Source: Chrysochromulina parva (Eukaryota > Haptophyta > Prymnesiales > Chrysochromulinaceae). From it: 16,572 nucleotides of DNA. The notes under the pieces are model-generated. The model ran no database searches and was not told the origin of the DNA. It saw only the letters and a program-made list of their open reading frames with translations. The stretch covers positions 1 through 16,572 of the forward strand of contig PJAB01001175.1 of assembly GCA_002887195.1 (NCBI GenBank), given 5' to 3'. The position numbers and the translations under genes are program-made. Shown here piece by piece: positions 6,301-15,200 of this stretch; positions within the stretch are counted from its first letter, which is position 1; the number at the start of each line of letters is the position of its first letter.

Positions 6301-9225
6301 CAGGAAAGGGGAGCCAGCGCGGCAGGCGCCCTGATAATGCAAGAACACATGGCGATCGCGGGCCTGCCTGCGCCGTGGCCACATACGGTACACGAACGTC
6401 GCGAGGACGCGGAAATCGCCGCGGAAGAGGATGCGCGCGCCGAGGTCGCGGCCAACCTGAAGGCGGCGTGGGCACAATGGCACCACGAGACGACGACGGC
6501 AGCGGACAACGGCGGAGACCCATGGGATGCCATCTACAGCGCTGCCTACCAACCAATCGTTGAGAATCTGCGCGTGGAGATGAAACTGATCATGTCCGAC
6601 AACAACATCGACCGAGGCTTACAACGCTTCCGAGCACGACAAGGTGTTGGGGTCGGCGGCTTCTCAGGAATCTGGATTGCTCGCGCCAGCACCGCCACGA
6701 GGACGCAATATGCGCGTGCGCTGAGAGACATAGCGGCGGACGTCCTCATCGCCGCTGACGCACTCGACAAGGCCCGTAGTCCCCAGGAACGACGCGTGGC
6801 TGTGGAACTAGTACGCACGGCCGCACCGCGAGGATGGACACAATGGATAATCATGCTCCTCACCAAGCCAGGCAAAGCACTTGACGTGCTCAGCAAGCGT
6901 CGTGACATCTGCCTCCAGCCTCACTCGCTCAAGCTATGCGCCAACGCCGTGGCGCCACACTACCAAGAGGTGCAGGAACACACGCAACCCGAGGCCAACA
7001 CGGGCTTCAGACCGCGCGGCGCCGCAACAACGACGGCACTATGGCTGGGACTAACCAAGGAAGAAGCTGCCTCCGAGCGCAAGGGCTGGTTCTGTGGATT
7101 CATCGACAAGGGCGGTTTCTTTCAATCCTGCGTCCGACGGGCGCAACGGGTCGTGGAAGCACGGTACGGCGTGCCGGTCTCGGTCACCAACCTCATTATG
7201 GCCATTCACGACTCCCTCACGGTGAGGTACGACTCAGGGATGGGACTCACACATGGCACGGAGTCCAATGTGGGCAACGGACAAGGAGACACCATCGCAT
7301 CCATGCGCAGCATGATTCCACTCGCCACTGAGACGCGCGCAGTGGAATGGCTTGTCGCCGGATTCCAGTTCGTAGCTCCGAAAGGCGTATCCCGAACGCG
7401 TACCGTGCAGGGATGGTTTGCAGATGACGGTGCCCTCGTAGTCGACTCCCTTCGCGCCCTACAACAAGCCTTCACCGTCGGATCGGCGATGGCGCGCGTG
7501 CTGGGCTTCACAGTCGGGATTGACGCGGACAACAAGGGTGTACCCACTGGCGACAAAACAGGATGGATGGGATGCGAATGGAGAAATGGCGCATGGACAG
7601 AGATGGGAGACGACGTCACCATCAGACTCGTCGATGGCAGGGCTGTGCCGCGCGTCAAGGAGTTTTACAAGCACTTAGGAATTCGGCAGCCGCCCAAAGC
7701 CGACTGGACGATTGCGCGGCAGATTGTGACAAACCGCTGCGGCGGCATCGCGAGCGCACTCTCACGCCTGGGAATCCTATCGGCCGAAGAATATGTGGAA
7801 ACGGTGGACGCAGCGACCACCACAGTCGTTGCATACTATGGTGCCACGTTCCCGATCGGCAGGCAAGCATGCGAGATGATCGATGTTGCAAAACGACGTG
7901 GACTCGCGAGACTGGGCCACGCAGGCGAGCGCACGTCGAGATGGCTCGCGCATGCGCCGCGGCCGCGCGGTCTCGGCATGGCGATGACCTGGCCCCACGC
8001 GGCCGCGGCACTCGTAGTGGAGGTGGATCGAGCACTGAACATGCCCGAAACCGCGCCGGCGCACGTGGCCACCGCGAGCAGAATAGCTAAAGAATTCTGG
8101 AGATGGGGATGGCGACCGAACAAAGGTGCGCACGTGCCGCTCGCGTGGAACCCGACGTGGATGCGAGAATCGCTCACAGAGGAAGGCATCATCGAGGCGT
8201 GGCAGTTCTACCTACAGATCGCCGAGGTCCAAACGCGGACGAGCGACAAAGGCAGTGGAGCCGCGGATGCACTGGCGGACGGGTACCGCATGCCCGCAGA
8301 TCCGGAGGGAGCGGATGCACCAGTCTGGGAACGGGAGGGACGCACGTACGGCAGACGGCTGGCCAGACTTGGCGGCACACTACGCAAGCACTTCCTTGCC
8401 GACAACGGCGGGTGGCGCAGTGAGAAGGAACTTGGTGAATATCTCGGGCGCGGCGGACGCATCGTCGGCGGACATAGGATCGGAGCGAAGCTGACGACGT
8501 CGGAAGCCCGGGAATATCAAACACTGCTACGACAACTCCAACCTGACGAGCACGTATGGGCAGCCACGCAACACCCAGGCCCGCGCGAACGCCCAGCAGA
8601 AGTACGCGCCGTTGACGTCATATGCGCGGGAAACGGGGCTGCCGACAGCGCGGAGTACCTCATCGAATTTAGCGACGGAACGACGAGATGGGGGCGGCGA
8701 CCGAAAGCTCTGGCTCCGGGAGTGATGGACAAGCTGCGCGACGCACGAGAGAACTACCTGGAGGAAGGGGAACGCACCATCGAGCAATTTGCTGAGGACC
8801 TACTTGAGGGTACGGAAGCATGGTGGCTCGCCACCAGGGCACCGTTGGCAGTCGGAGCACGCGCCCCACAAGACATATCAGCAGAGGCGGCCAGGGAAAT
8901 CGGAAAGGGATGGTGGCGACCAGGGAAGGCGAGCATGTCCGCACAAGAGCGACTGGGACCCGGGGCCAACATGATCCAAGGCGCGCGACGTGCAGCAGAC
9001 GAAGCCAAGGCGGATGCCATCCGGGCGGACGCGGCGATGACGGACGGCACAACAACACCGAGCGAGCAAGCTACCCTCGCGGAGGCGGCGGAAACGGCTT
9101 GGGCGTGGGCGGCTGCCATGGAGGATGTCGCGGCATACCTTGAAGCGCCGCCAGATGAACGGGAAGAACGGAAGCCGCCGATGGAAGGCAAGCCCACGGC
9201 ACCAACCGCGCACGCCAACAGTTGA
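355..9225 (+). CDS. Retroelement ORF A: gag-like low-complexity region, APE endonuclease and reverse transcriptase
   Basis: The frame is open from base 1; 355 is the first ATG (GTG at 13 is the first alternative start) and the stop is TGA at 9223-9225. Residues here are counted from 13. Domains in order: Gly/Ala/Ser-rich repeats (about 173-600); Gly/Lys/Asp-rich stretch (to about 780) ending in the basic KHAERKRKGNW; a region of unknown function (about 790-1110); a poly-Ala/Thr/Glu tract (about 1117-1215); a possible SH3-like barrel (about 1350-1395); EEP endonuclease (about 1535-1830); a helical charged linker; reverse transcriptase (about 2213-2520); a thumb containing EFYKHLGI; a possible chromo/SH3-like module (about 2864-2905); and a charged Ala-rich C-terminus. 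The protein would nick target DNA and prime cDNA synthesis from the nick. RNase H, normally on the same polypeptide, is in the overlapping -1 frame, so this product may be made with ORF B by recoding, or the copy may be broken. No separate gag-type ORF1 precedes it. Confidence 0.85.
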   Translation: MCATVGDDKMRERGKRSEEGRKKNERVDDAHITKPKMRAQDDSDGKGDDGHNASDGTVANGGAGADAGAGSSASNNEGKSGGNAGGSTSAGGGTGASSGAGAGDRAGGGAGGGVRVGGSTGAGGRAGADSGAGGGAGASVSTSDSEGEGGNTGDSTGAGGGTDASGRAGAGSGTGNGAGGGARVGGSTGTGGRAGADSGAGSGAGAGGSASDSEGKGGIAGGSTGAGGGTGAGGRAGECDGVDGGARADDSADEKSRTGADRGAGCGADGSAGGGGGGCAGNDDGVSEGEDGAGGDGSGGHEKKDGASAGDSASNSAGEGGSAGDSTGAGGSTRASSRAGAGGGAGGGEGGGEGGGARARVGGSTGAGGRAGADSGAGSGTGAGDSASDSEGEGCSTGDSTGTGGGTGAGGRASAGSGAGGRAGSDARVDGSADEEGRTGADRGAGYGADGSAGAGGGGCAGNDDGVSGGEDGAGGDGSGGDGTKDRAAAGTVKGKVAGARNGDSADKGQRDEGNVGGDGGGGGSGSAPIDFTPNGDRPLTAGVAEVDTLNASVAGAEVAGGGGGACNIANGDEGTGNDRGASGDTGKGNGVGASNDKGENEVNAREGKGKNTGADDGEGAGDGKAANRDKGTGNGDKSGMGTSGKGSGSGGGDNGGSSSDISEGAKHAERKRKGNWIFRTLITLMQLAAVEICNSRQTSPSPRQRSAATGNSARTQTTANAQRQHTFGPNFTTYCPQEDPNEATQVRAVLWDAALTAHGEGDESTKERDEQGRDHSGYGGRGNDDSDHHDNNQGGGSGGWLAATTARMLRHRQISQQRTKMLNVVALNIALVHGAATWATRVTMADIYAWAIRATTKVLVLGKDLSGTRALEHAARAWKAATAQACASERELIITATRIGLHDQWQAIFAPKGENAYSLLRLMRRGASISHETAIAQLAPVRHTIGAIPAITYVPRLAAAAPTGPPNDHPTDRDPALPASSSGHISAKAQGKRPVGKTTGTPRSDAKTATPTAAAETAAVTTATEATTAMAEIAETMAVAERAAKAAKAAKVTAKTAAAAAAAAAAAAAAAEAAATEAAATATATAAAAAAAAEEAAATLKVKWAKQVLGESGYTISADVEPTDAQTIAQYVTGSQSGAKETGRTYFDESEVRARIRENGGDDSKYSPQTLRQAVKDHDRLRRGEEYAHDLRCGDTAGTTTDGALHNEIIWPRDDVRLQRREGATQTGRYREWAEGAAGTITRSAGRGDWTVQVNGIAGKYEIDVSGEEVHLVRRRNYAAGDVAVYIETDQEGLEKNDGTARKPSAVLLLRRTPCEENRLGAARWIACRGSDAMTVMVHEEKLQRMPWQPQHRRQPRQAPTDKEILVAAAQRAYAISGDWEGDIVAATRNAAGSKGLQINEVEAKAAIGEARRRWQGGNACARMATLNHGGIIVRLRETTAAMPGQRRMAETQANADTATLSWEADNRLWRTMRTLAETNDVVLLQETHLPKHDPKGLSKIVQQTLTSGEFSGWRIAASPADADDKYAGVLMWWNSETVEMTDVKVLTPGRLQRARARILADGTEMVIVNAYVPTRCGAPSARQATVLENVRAQLQLEVDTADEEGDEIAIGGDIQAQTTDTLEARKDTGSVNAYNAWLDAFCADNCLMSIGDEEPTYSAGDGGPQTTIDHWIVSTGLADRAAAEVGAGADGLAGIQDGTHGHNSLQMSLALRTADAEGIEEEWEQRESQLPPMDECEWAAFDGKEEETVAEAAERADATHQKAHAAAGGDSFGQAAHRLVAIEDALKKLVSDIQEIGDRAGPSTSSKIVRLHEKMLRWRRWLRICDGKRQYPDTHRMFHDDDCAQVIGDAPTRDDLVRAAVRNNAPGGPRRIALREICRKRLLHAREKYEGAVTKGAVDTDRIRTRLLADINKAVEEGRDPRWECFRAVGRAKAALAGKRTAPRLDQPGMRAIKRTGATKAETGQGAVLRAIHDESVVMHQERGASAAGALIMQEHMAIAGLPAPWPHTVHERREDAEIAAEEDARAEVAANLKAAWAQWHHETTTAADNGGDPWDAIYSAAYQPIVENLRVEMKLIMSDNNIDRGLQRFRARQGVGVGGFSGIWIARASTATRTQYARALRDIAADVLIAADALDKARSPQERRVAVELVRTAAPRGWTQWIIMLLTKPGKALDVLSKRRDICLQPHSLKLCANAVAPHYQEVQEHTQPEANTGFRPRGAATTTALWLGLTKEEAASERKGWFCGFIDKGGFFQSCVRRAQRVVEARYGVPVSVTNLIMAIHDSLTVRYDSGMGLTHGTESNVGNGQGDTIASMRSMIPLATETRAVEWLVAGFQFVAPKGVSRTRTVQGWFADDGALVVDSLRALQQAFTVGSAMARVLGFTVGIDADNKGVPTGDKTGWMGCEWRNGAWTEMGDDVTIRLVDGRAVPRVKEFYKHLGIRQPPKADWTIARQIVTNRCGGIASALSRLGILSAEEYVETVDAATTTVVAYYGATFPIGRQACEMIDVAKRRGLARLGHAGERTSRWLAHAPRPRGLGMAMTWPHAAAALVVEVDRALNMPETAPAHVATASRIAKEFWRWGWRPNKGAHVPLAWNPTWMRESLTEEGIIEAWQFYLQIAEVQTRTSDKGSGAADALADGYRMPADPEGADAPVWEREGRTYGRRLARLGGTLRKHFLADNGGWRSEKELGEYLGRGGRIVGGHRIGAKLTTSEAREYQTLLRQLQPDEHVWAATQHPGPRERPAEVRAVDVICAGNGAADSAEYLIEFSDGTTRWGRRPKALAPGVMDKLRDARENYLEEGERTIEQFAEDLLEGTEAWWLATRAPLAVGARAPQDISAEAAREIGKGWWRPGKASMSAQERLGPGANMIQGARRAADEAKADAIRADAAMTDGTTTPSEQATLAEAAETAWAWAAAMEDVAAYLEAPPDEREERKPPMEGKPTAPTAHANS
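565..1813 (+). repeat. Higher-order tandem repeat coding for Gly/Ala/Ser-rich protein
   Basis: Five related units follow one another, each starting near an S-A-S-(D/N)-S-E-G-like motif, at about 565, 769, 973, 1282 and 1504. Spacings are about 204, 204, 309, 222 and 309 bases, all multiples of three, so the frame is kept. Units 1, 2 and 4 are a short type ending in GGRAGADSGAGSGAGA-like sequence. Units 3 and 5 are a longer type carrying ADDSADE/DGSADEE, GADRGAG and CAGNDDGVS blocks. The order short-short-long-short-long suggests duplication of a short+long pair. The protein is expected to be disordered and may serve in RNA binding or condensation, but that is inference. Confidence 0.8.
1814..2345 (+). 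repeat. Gly/Lys/Asp-rich low-complexity coding stretch
   Basis: Downstream of the ordered repeats the same frame stays Gly-rich but becomes more charged, with runs such as GKGKNTGADDGEGAGDGK and GTSGKGSGSGGGDNGGSSS. No regular period was found. It ends at a basic KHAERKRKGNW segment that could act as a nuclear localisation or RNA-binding patch. It is probably a continuation of the disordered N-terminal region. Confidence 0.6.
3361..3655 (+). repeat. GGC/GAC/AGC-rich tract read as Ala/Thr/Glu-rich protein
   Basis: In the ORF A frame this tract encodes long alanine runs with Thr and Glu. The same bases read in the frame starting at 3423 give a Gly/Asp/Ser-rich peptide with GKSGKGGKGGKGDSKD, closely resembling the in-frame linker near 2160-2340; that frame closes at TGA 3711-3713. 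The tract is therefore either a Gly-type linker displaced into another frame by compensating indels, or a triplet-type expansion with no frame preference. Confidence 0.65.
4066..4195 (+). other. Possible SH3/Tudor-like small barrel in ORF A
   Basis: Residues about 1350-1395 read AAGTITRSAGRGDWTVQVNG and then KYEIDVSGEEVHLVRRR, an alternating hydrophobic pattern with turns typical of a small SH3-like or Tudor-like beta-barrel. It lies between the poly-Ala tract and the endonuclease and might bind nucleic acid or histone tails. The match is only to a general fold pattern. Confidence 0.3.
4615..5502 (+). other. EEP/APE-type endonuclease domain of ORF A
   Basis: The exonuclease-endonuclease-phosphatase motifs appear in order: MATLNHGGI (N1543), VVLLQETHLPK (E1602), VIVNAYVPT, AIGGDIQA (D1729), TTIDHWIVS (D1785) and THGHNSLQMSL (H1818), counting from base 13. 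In LINEs this domain makes the first nick in the target DNA. Two positions depart from the family pattern: the usual GGDFN is GGDIQ (Asn to Gln), and the Asp of the usual SDH motif is Gly. About 25 extra residues sit between the first and second motifs. The family is clear; whether the enzyme is active is not. Confidence 0.8.
5503..6648 (+). other. Helical charged linker between endonuclease and reverse transcriptase
   Basis: About 380 residues rich in Ala, Glu, Arg and Asp separate the two catalytic domains, as in other LINEs where this region is variable. It includes a predicted helical stretch around SKIVRLHEKMLRWRRWLRI and another around AEIAAEEDARAEVAANLK. No catalytic motif or zinc finger was seen. 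Confidence 0.5.
6649..7572 (+). other. Reverse transcriptase domain of ORF A
   Basis: LINE-type blocks occur in order: GVGGFSGIWIA (the pGpDGi-like block), WIIMLLTKPGK, RRDICLQPHSLKL, NTGFRPRGAATT, motif A GWFCGFIDKGGFF (D2365), motif B GNGQGDTIASM, motif C GWFADDGALV (D2471, D2472), then a block ending GDKTGWMG and, just downstream, EFYKHLGI. The three catalytic aspartates are present. In motif A the usual A-F-D after the catalytic Asp reads F-F-Q, so the second conserved but non-catalytic Asp is lost. It would copy element RNA from the nicked target. Intact motifs suggest recent selection on this domain. Confidence 0.92.
8590..8725 (+). other. Possible chromo/SH3-like module at the ORF A C-terminus
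   Basis: Residues about 2864-2905 read VRAVDVICAGNG, then EYLIEFSDGTTRWGRRPK. The pattern YLIEFSDG after an initial V-x-x-V-x-x-I strand resembles chromodomain and other SH3-like folds. Chromodomains are known to direct some LTR elements to chromatin, so a targeting role is conceivable. The match is by pattern only. Confidence 0.3.
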
Positions 9226-9236
9226 CAGAAGCAATG
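9159..9236 (+). promoter_or_regulatory. ORF A/ORF B overlap: candidate recoding or reinitiation site
   Basis: The ORF B frame (-1 relative to ORF A) opens after a TGA at 9156-9158, and ORF A ends at TGA 9223-9225, giving a 67-base overlap. A TTG at 9222 overlaps the stop as TTGA. The first ATG of ORF B is at 9234, eight bases after the stop, in a good context (G at -3, G at +4). No canonical X-XXY-YYZ slippery heptamer was found in the overlap. Reinitiation at 9234, an unusual frameshift, and a one-base error or mutation all remain possible. Confidence 0.5.
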
Positions 9237-12200
9237 GCCGCGGAAGCACGCGCAGACGAGGCGGCGTGCGCACATGAGCCATGGACGAGTGAATGGGGCG
9301 TAGAGGAACTGGAGCGGGCTGAGCGTGAAGCCGCGGGGGCCATGAGCGATGAGGACGTGGAGATGCGGATTGCCGCGGATCACATGGAGGCTTACGACGA
9401 GGCGGAGAGGATGACGCACGCGTACCTATGCGATGACACGGAACAAGACGCTGCGCAGCACGAGCTCGGGCACGCGAGGAGCCAAACTGCAACAATGCGA
9501 CGACACGTGGCAGGGCAGCACGCACTCGCGTGTGAACGCAGGCTACAACTCGTGACGAGCGAGTCGCTACGGCACACCGCAGCTCTCACGAAGGCGACGG
9601 CAGAGGCGGAACACGAATGGCAACGACTGTGCGCTGAAGCTCTTGAAGCGCGACGCATAGCGGACGAACGAGCCAGCCAATGGAACGACGTCAGATTTTC
9701 GGTGATGGACATTTACCGCGACTCCAGCGCCAAGGACACCGAGCGCAACAAGGCAGCGCGGCGCGTCACACAAGCGCGAGACGCGGAGAATGCAACACGA
9801 GAGGCGGGTGCTGCACAAATCAGAGGGGCGGAAAAGCGCCTGCGCCAGACGCGAGCGGAACTGGCGCGGATGAAACGCGCATGCGACGAGGCGGCGCTCG
9901 TCACGGACGCGGAACGCGAGGCCCTCGAGAGCGAGGAACGGGAGGAAGAACAAGAGCGCGAGGCCTCCCGACTGCGAGCAGTCGATCATGCAACCCGACA
10001 GGAGGCGGCGAGAGCAACGCGCCTACGGGAGATGGCGGCAGCGGAAAAACTGCAGATAGCGCGAGAGGCAACCACAGAAGCGCTGCGCACGCTCGATGGG
10101 TCCGATGACCGCGCGAGACGGGAGGCACGAGCGACGGCGGAGCACGCAGCGGAGGAGGAGAAATATGCGCACGTGGAGTATTGGGATGCTCTCACGACTG
10201 AACAACGCGCCGCCATCCTCGCCAGCCCAACGCTGCGACTATGCGCGCGACATAGGGACATGGAGCAGAGCACAGCGGCGCGAGCGACGGACCGCCACTA
10301 CGGCGGAGTCGATATCAGCATGGAGCCCAAGGAGCGCCGGAACATCGACACGACGGAAACCAAACATGCCGCCGCCGTCGGGCTTGCCATCGAACAACGG
10401 TACGGCATTCAGTTTGCGTACGCAGTGGACGGCAGCAAAGACGACGTGGAAGCGTGGGGCGACGGCGCAACGGGCGAACGAGCAGCGGCATGGGGTGCCT
10501 GGGACGGCACCACCGCGTACGGGGGCGCGCTACCGCCGGGCACGGGCAACCAGGAAGCGGAGCTATTCGCAGTAGAGCGGATCCTCGCGCGGCACACGCG
10601 AGGCGATCGGGTGCTCATCATGTGCGACTGCCAGGCGGCGCTCGCGATGGCCGAAAGCACGTGGCAAAGCGGACGAATAGGGACGGGCAGCCCTGCAGAC
10701 GGGAGAACAGGCGGGCTGCTGATCGAGGCAATCACAAGACACCGGCTCCGGATCACGAGCAGGATCGACGACAGCAAGCCAAGAGGATGCGTATGCTTCG
10801 TGTGGATCAAAGCACACGGTGGCGGCGTCGCGCCAAACGCGTACGCAGACGCGATCGCAAAATCATACCTAACGGCCGACGTGGATTACGCCACGGTAGA
10901 CGCGCCATACCTGGCACTGCCAAGGGTGTGCCTATACGTAGCTCAACCAACGCCGCATGACGGCACGTGGGAGGTTGGAAGCCAGCAGTACACCTGCATC
11001 GCGGCAGACCGATCACTACGAAGCCTCATCGTCGACGGCATGACACGCCGAATTCTAGCGCACCTGCCGAGACAGTCGCACGGGCACTGCGACGCGCGGG
11101 TGGCCACGGAGGTGACTCAAACGCAAGGACGACCGGTGGGCGCGACACCGGGCGCGACGCCCAGACACGGCGTCACGGAGCCGACAACGACCGGCAGCGC
11201 CCTACGGCTGCGATCGAACGACCTCCGACAGCAAGGGATGACTTGCCCGCTGTGCCACGCACAGGGTCCGCTCGAGGGCGACCACATCTTGCAATGTGAG
11301 GGCATACCGAAGGCGAAACGAGACGAGGCAGTGGCAAAGATGACCTCGGCGCTAGAAGCGGCTGCGAACGCACTGCCCTCGGGGCAGCGCGACGCACCCG
11401 CCGACAACACGAGGAAGGCATGGACGGAAGCCGCGCGCCGCGCAGGACAACACGGAGCGGCCGCCGCCCTCGGACCGGCTCCGACCGAAATCGAGACACG
11501 CACGCCAGCTCACGCCCGCGAGTGGGCGAGGTCAGGGTGGAAGACCAAGGACGATGTGTATGAACTCAATATGCGCGAAGACGCAGCGAACGTCGACGAG
11601 AGGCTTGCAGCGTGGTGCGCCGTGGCGGTACGCAGCGCGCACGCAGCCGCTGTCAGCGCAGCAAGCGCAGAGGACGCCACCGACGAGGTAGCCCAGGCAT
11701 GCGACGAGGCCGTGCGGAAACTTCAGGACGGCCCCTTGGGATCAGCGAGCCGAGCAGCGGGCGACGCGACCGTGGATGGGGTAACAGGCACGCCATACAT
11801 CCCACAGCGAGATGCGGACGAAGGCCACATCGGCGCAATCCGAATGCGCTTCTCACAGCTCCAGCGCCACACCCAACTCGCGCACGTGCACGAGTGGACA
11901 GGCCGACGAGCATGGCTGCCGTCTGAACGCAGGAAATCCGAGACGGCGACGTGGACGGCACACACCCACCGCGGATTCCGCGAGGGCGGAGGGGCCGCAG
12001 GGCGAAAGGAGGAACACGCTGTTGCTGTGGATGCCCACGAGACAGTATACTCTATCGCGGCGACGGCAAGATGGCCGTGGCTGGTGGAGTACGAACTCGA
12101 CGCCTTCGACGCGACACGGACGGACGGGACGAAAGGACAACGAACGTTGGTCACCGTTCGGCTCGGGTACTCGGATGGCGAAATGACAGCACGAGTCCGC

Positions 12201-15200
12201 GCGCGACACGTACAAGCAGATGGGCAGCGGTACAGGAGCGGCGACACAGCTATCAGCGCAGAGGTGGAGCTCATAGGCGACCACGAGGGGCGTGGATTAC
12301 GCGCATTGTTCTGGGACATCGCAATGGGGACTCACGACGCGACCCATGGCGCTCAGGCGACTGTACGGAGAGCGGCAGCTGCCGCCACCACAAGGTGCCA
12401 ATGGGATCCGAGCGGGGAAGGCTGGAACACTCTGCGGCGCACATTAGGCGGAGAGATACCACCCCCCACCCCGTACGAGAGATCCGAGACACAAAGCCTG
12501 CAACGGGTAGCGTGCGAAGCCGCCGCGGCGGCGGCCGAAGCACGCACCAGGGCCATGCACGACGAGGCCACAAGAGACGGCACCACCGTGACGGCGGCAC
12601 GAGCGAGCGAATCCGCCGAACAACTGCGCACGGCCGCCGAACTCCTCGGCGTCAACATCGACGCCACCGCACAGCTGATACGGCAAGCGTTCCTGCGAGA
12701 GGCACTCAACGCGCACCCGGACAGAGGGGGCACTGACGCGGCCTTCACGTCGCTGCAAGATGCACACCAGAGCCTCACACGCATCACCGACGAATCACGC
12801 CAGCGCGCTGCCAAGGAGATACGCGACGCTCGGGAGGCAGCGACAAAGGCACGGCGTCACTCGGCGGAAGCGGCCGAACACACTGCAATCCGTCTAAAAG
12901 ATGAGATCGCGAGGGCGAAAGCGGCAGCGGAGCGCGAGGCAAAGGCGGCGTGGACCCCAGTGAGTCGAACTGTCGCGCTCCATCTCCGGGCGGCCAATCA
13001 GGGGTACATGAACTTATGGATGCAGTACCAACGAAAAGTAACTCGGGAACTGAACACGCAAGCACAGGGCGTGCAGGGGGCCACCTACACAACGCACGCC
13101 GAGCGCGTCGCCGCAGAGACAGTGCGACGCAAAGCAGCGCAACGCCACGCGAGGGAGCTTGCGAGGCAGACGGCGGTCGCGGAAATGCGAAGCGCGGAGC
13201 TACGCGCAGCCAGCGCTCGCAGAATGGAAGCGGTGGCGACGGCCGACCAGTTGAGACGTCGCGGCGCGGAGGCGCTGACTGAAGCCGCGCTCGACGACGG
13301 CGATGCTCTCACACAAGGGTACCGCGCAAAGTTACCGTGGGCAATGTGGGGCAAGCGACACGCCGACAGCGACCAATATGTATACTACGACATCACGGAG
13401 TTTGACACGGCATGGGTCACGCTGGTACGAACCGCTGCAAGCGACACGGAAAGAAGGACGCCGATCGCGACCGCGGGATGGAATCGCTTCCAACTCAACT
13501 GGGAGGAATTCACCGGCGTCAAGCGATACGGAACGGCACAGCGCGGCGTCGAGATCGTGCCCAAAGGGGCAACGGGCATGACCTCGGAGGAGGACGAGGA
13601 AATGGACGAAGAGGAACGCCAACACGAACGACACGAAGAGCGACGAGCGATGAAACGCGCGGCCGAGATTGCCCGCGCCGCCAACCGCGACGCCGCGCGA
13701 GTGCTACGGGAGGAGGAACGACAGCGACTGCCGCACACGGCAGCGGACGACGCCCTACGCCAGGAAGAGGGTAAGGGCGCGGCAGCGGCAGAGGGCACGG
13801 ACGACAGCGACGCCGACCGTCGAGAGGAAGCCCTCGGCGCCGAGCAGGACAGGACGGGGCCCACCTGGGGACCGAGGGCGCCAAACGCACGCCGACGAGG
13901 AGCGTGGAGCGGCAAGAACTGGGCCAGAGAGGCATGGACGGGGCCGATCGCGGCGATGGAATACGCGGAGGCGTGGCGGGAGGGTCCCCTTCCACGGCCG
14001 CCAAAGTCGGCAGCAGCACAATCGGCACAACGGGCGGCGCAGCGGCGATCCCACAGTGCCAACGCCGAAGGCCACGCACACGCGACGGCGACCGCAGCAC
14101 GAGAGACGGCACGGAGGACGAGCAGCCTGTGGGGCGCCGCGGTCGACGCAGAGGAGGCCAATGTACGACAAGGCGCCACAGAAGAGCTGAAGGAAATGGT
14201 GCGGCGCTGGCAAACAAGGGAAGCAATAGAACTACCACTGCAAGGGATACATTTAACCTATGCACAAGACGCAGCACGCGCCACTTCTGAGGCGGCGGAC
14301 GCGCTCCAGAGAAAAAGACCCGCAACAGACAAGGTCGCAGCGGCGGCCCGCAAGCGGGCCCTGATGGATACGGCACAGATGATGACCGCGACAGGGGCCC
14401 CCCAAGGGCTCACGGGCGGCAACGACGAGGAGAGGGCGAGGCAAGTGCTCCAGCTCATCCGGGGGGAATCGGCATCCTCAACATTCAGGAACCACGAGCT
14501 CGAAGAAGTTGTGCGGCTGATGACCACCGTTCTCGAATGCCTACCATGCGAACCGATCACAGCAAGAGACGAGCCAATGCGTGATGCGCCCATGGCGGCG
14601 CAACAAGTGCGAGGAAGGACGGAGGACGTGAATGAGCCGCCGTCGGCAGATGGATCAGCGGCTCGGGAACGCGTACCACAACCCCACACCACCATCCACA
14701 TTGGCAACTTGCGAGCAAACGGCCGGACGGCGCCATGGCGACCCGAGAACACAGAGGACAGGAGAGTGGACCGCGGGACGCCTCTCGGCAACCCGTTCCC
14801 CATCGACCCGAATGACGACCGCGAGAGGGAAGCAGCGTGCACAGCGTATGCGGAGTTGATACGAAGCGAACTCACACATGCCAACGTCCAAGAGATCGCA
14901 GCTCGATACGAGCTGCGCGTCGACCAACGGTACGCGCTACCAACGGCAACACAGGCGCTGCGTCACGCACTCCACCGACTCGAACGAGACGTAATTGAGC
15001 TGCAACCTGGACGATCAATCCGCCTCATGTGCCACTGCACCCCCAAACAGTGCCACGCCCACGTCATCGCTCACGAAATTCGATACCGGCTCCGAACACG
15101 CGGCATCAACATTGAAGTGGACAACGGAGGCTGGGAAAGGCCAGAGGAGCGCGGGGATGCAGGCTCAAACGCGGGCAAAGAAGATGAGGGTGCGGACGCA

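Noticed and set aside
9159..9225. A classical -1 slippery heptamer to explain the ORF overlap.
   Set aside because: No X-XXY-YYZ sequence was found in the overlap; a non-canonical site cannot be excluded.
9222..9225. A bacterial-style coupled operon with a TTG start.
   Set aside because: The enzymes are those of eukaryotic LINEs, and a splice-site-like signal lies at the left edge; ATG 9234 is a better start.
11244..12800. A restriction-like endonuclease after the zinc motif, as in RandI/Dualen elements that also have APE and RNase H.
   Set aside because: The only P-D near an expected place is in the HPD of the J-domain; no K/R-P-D-x(n)-D/E arrangement was found.
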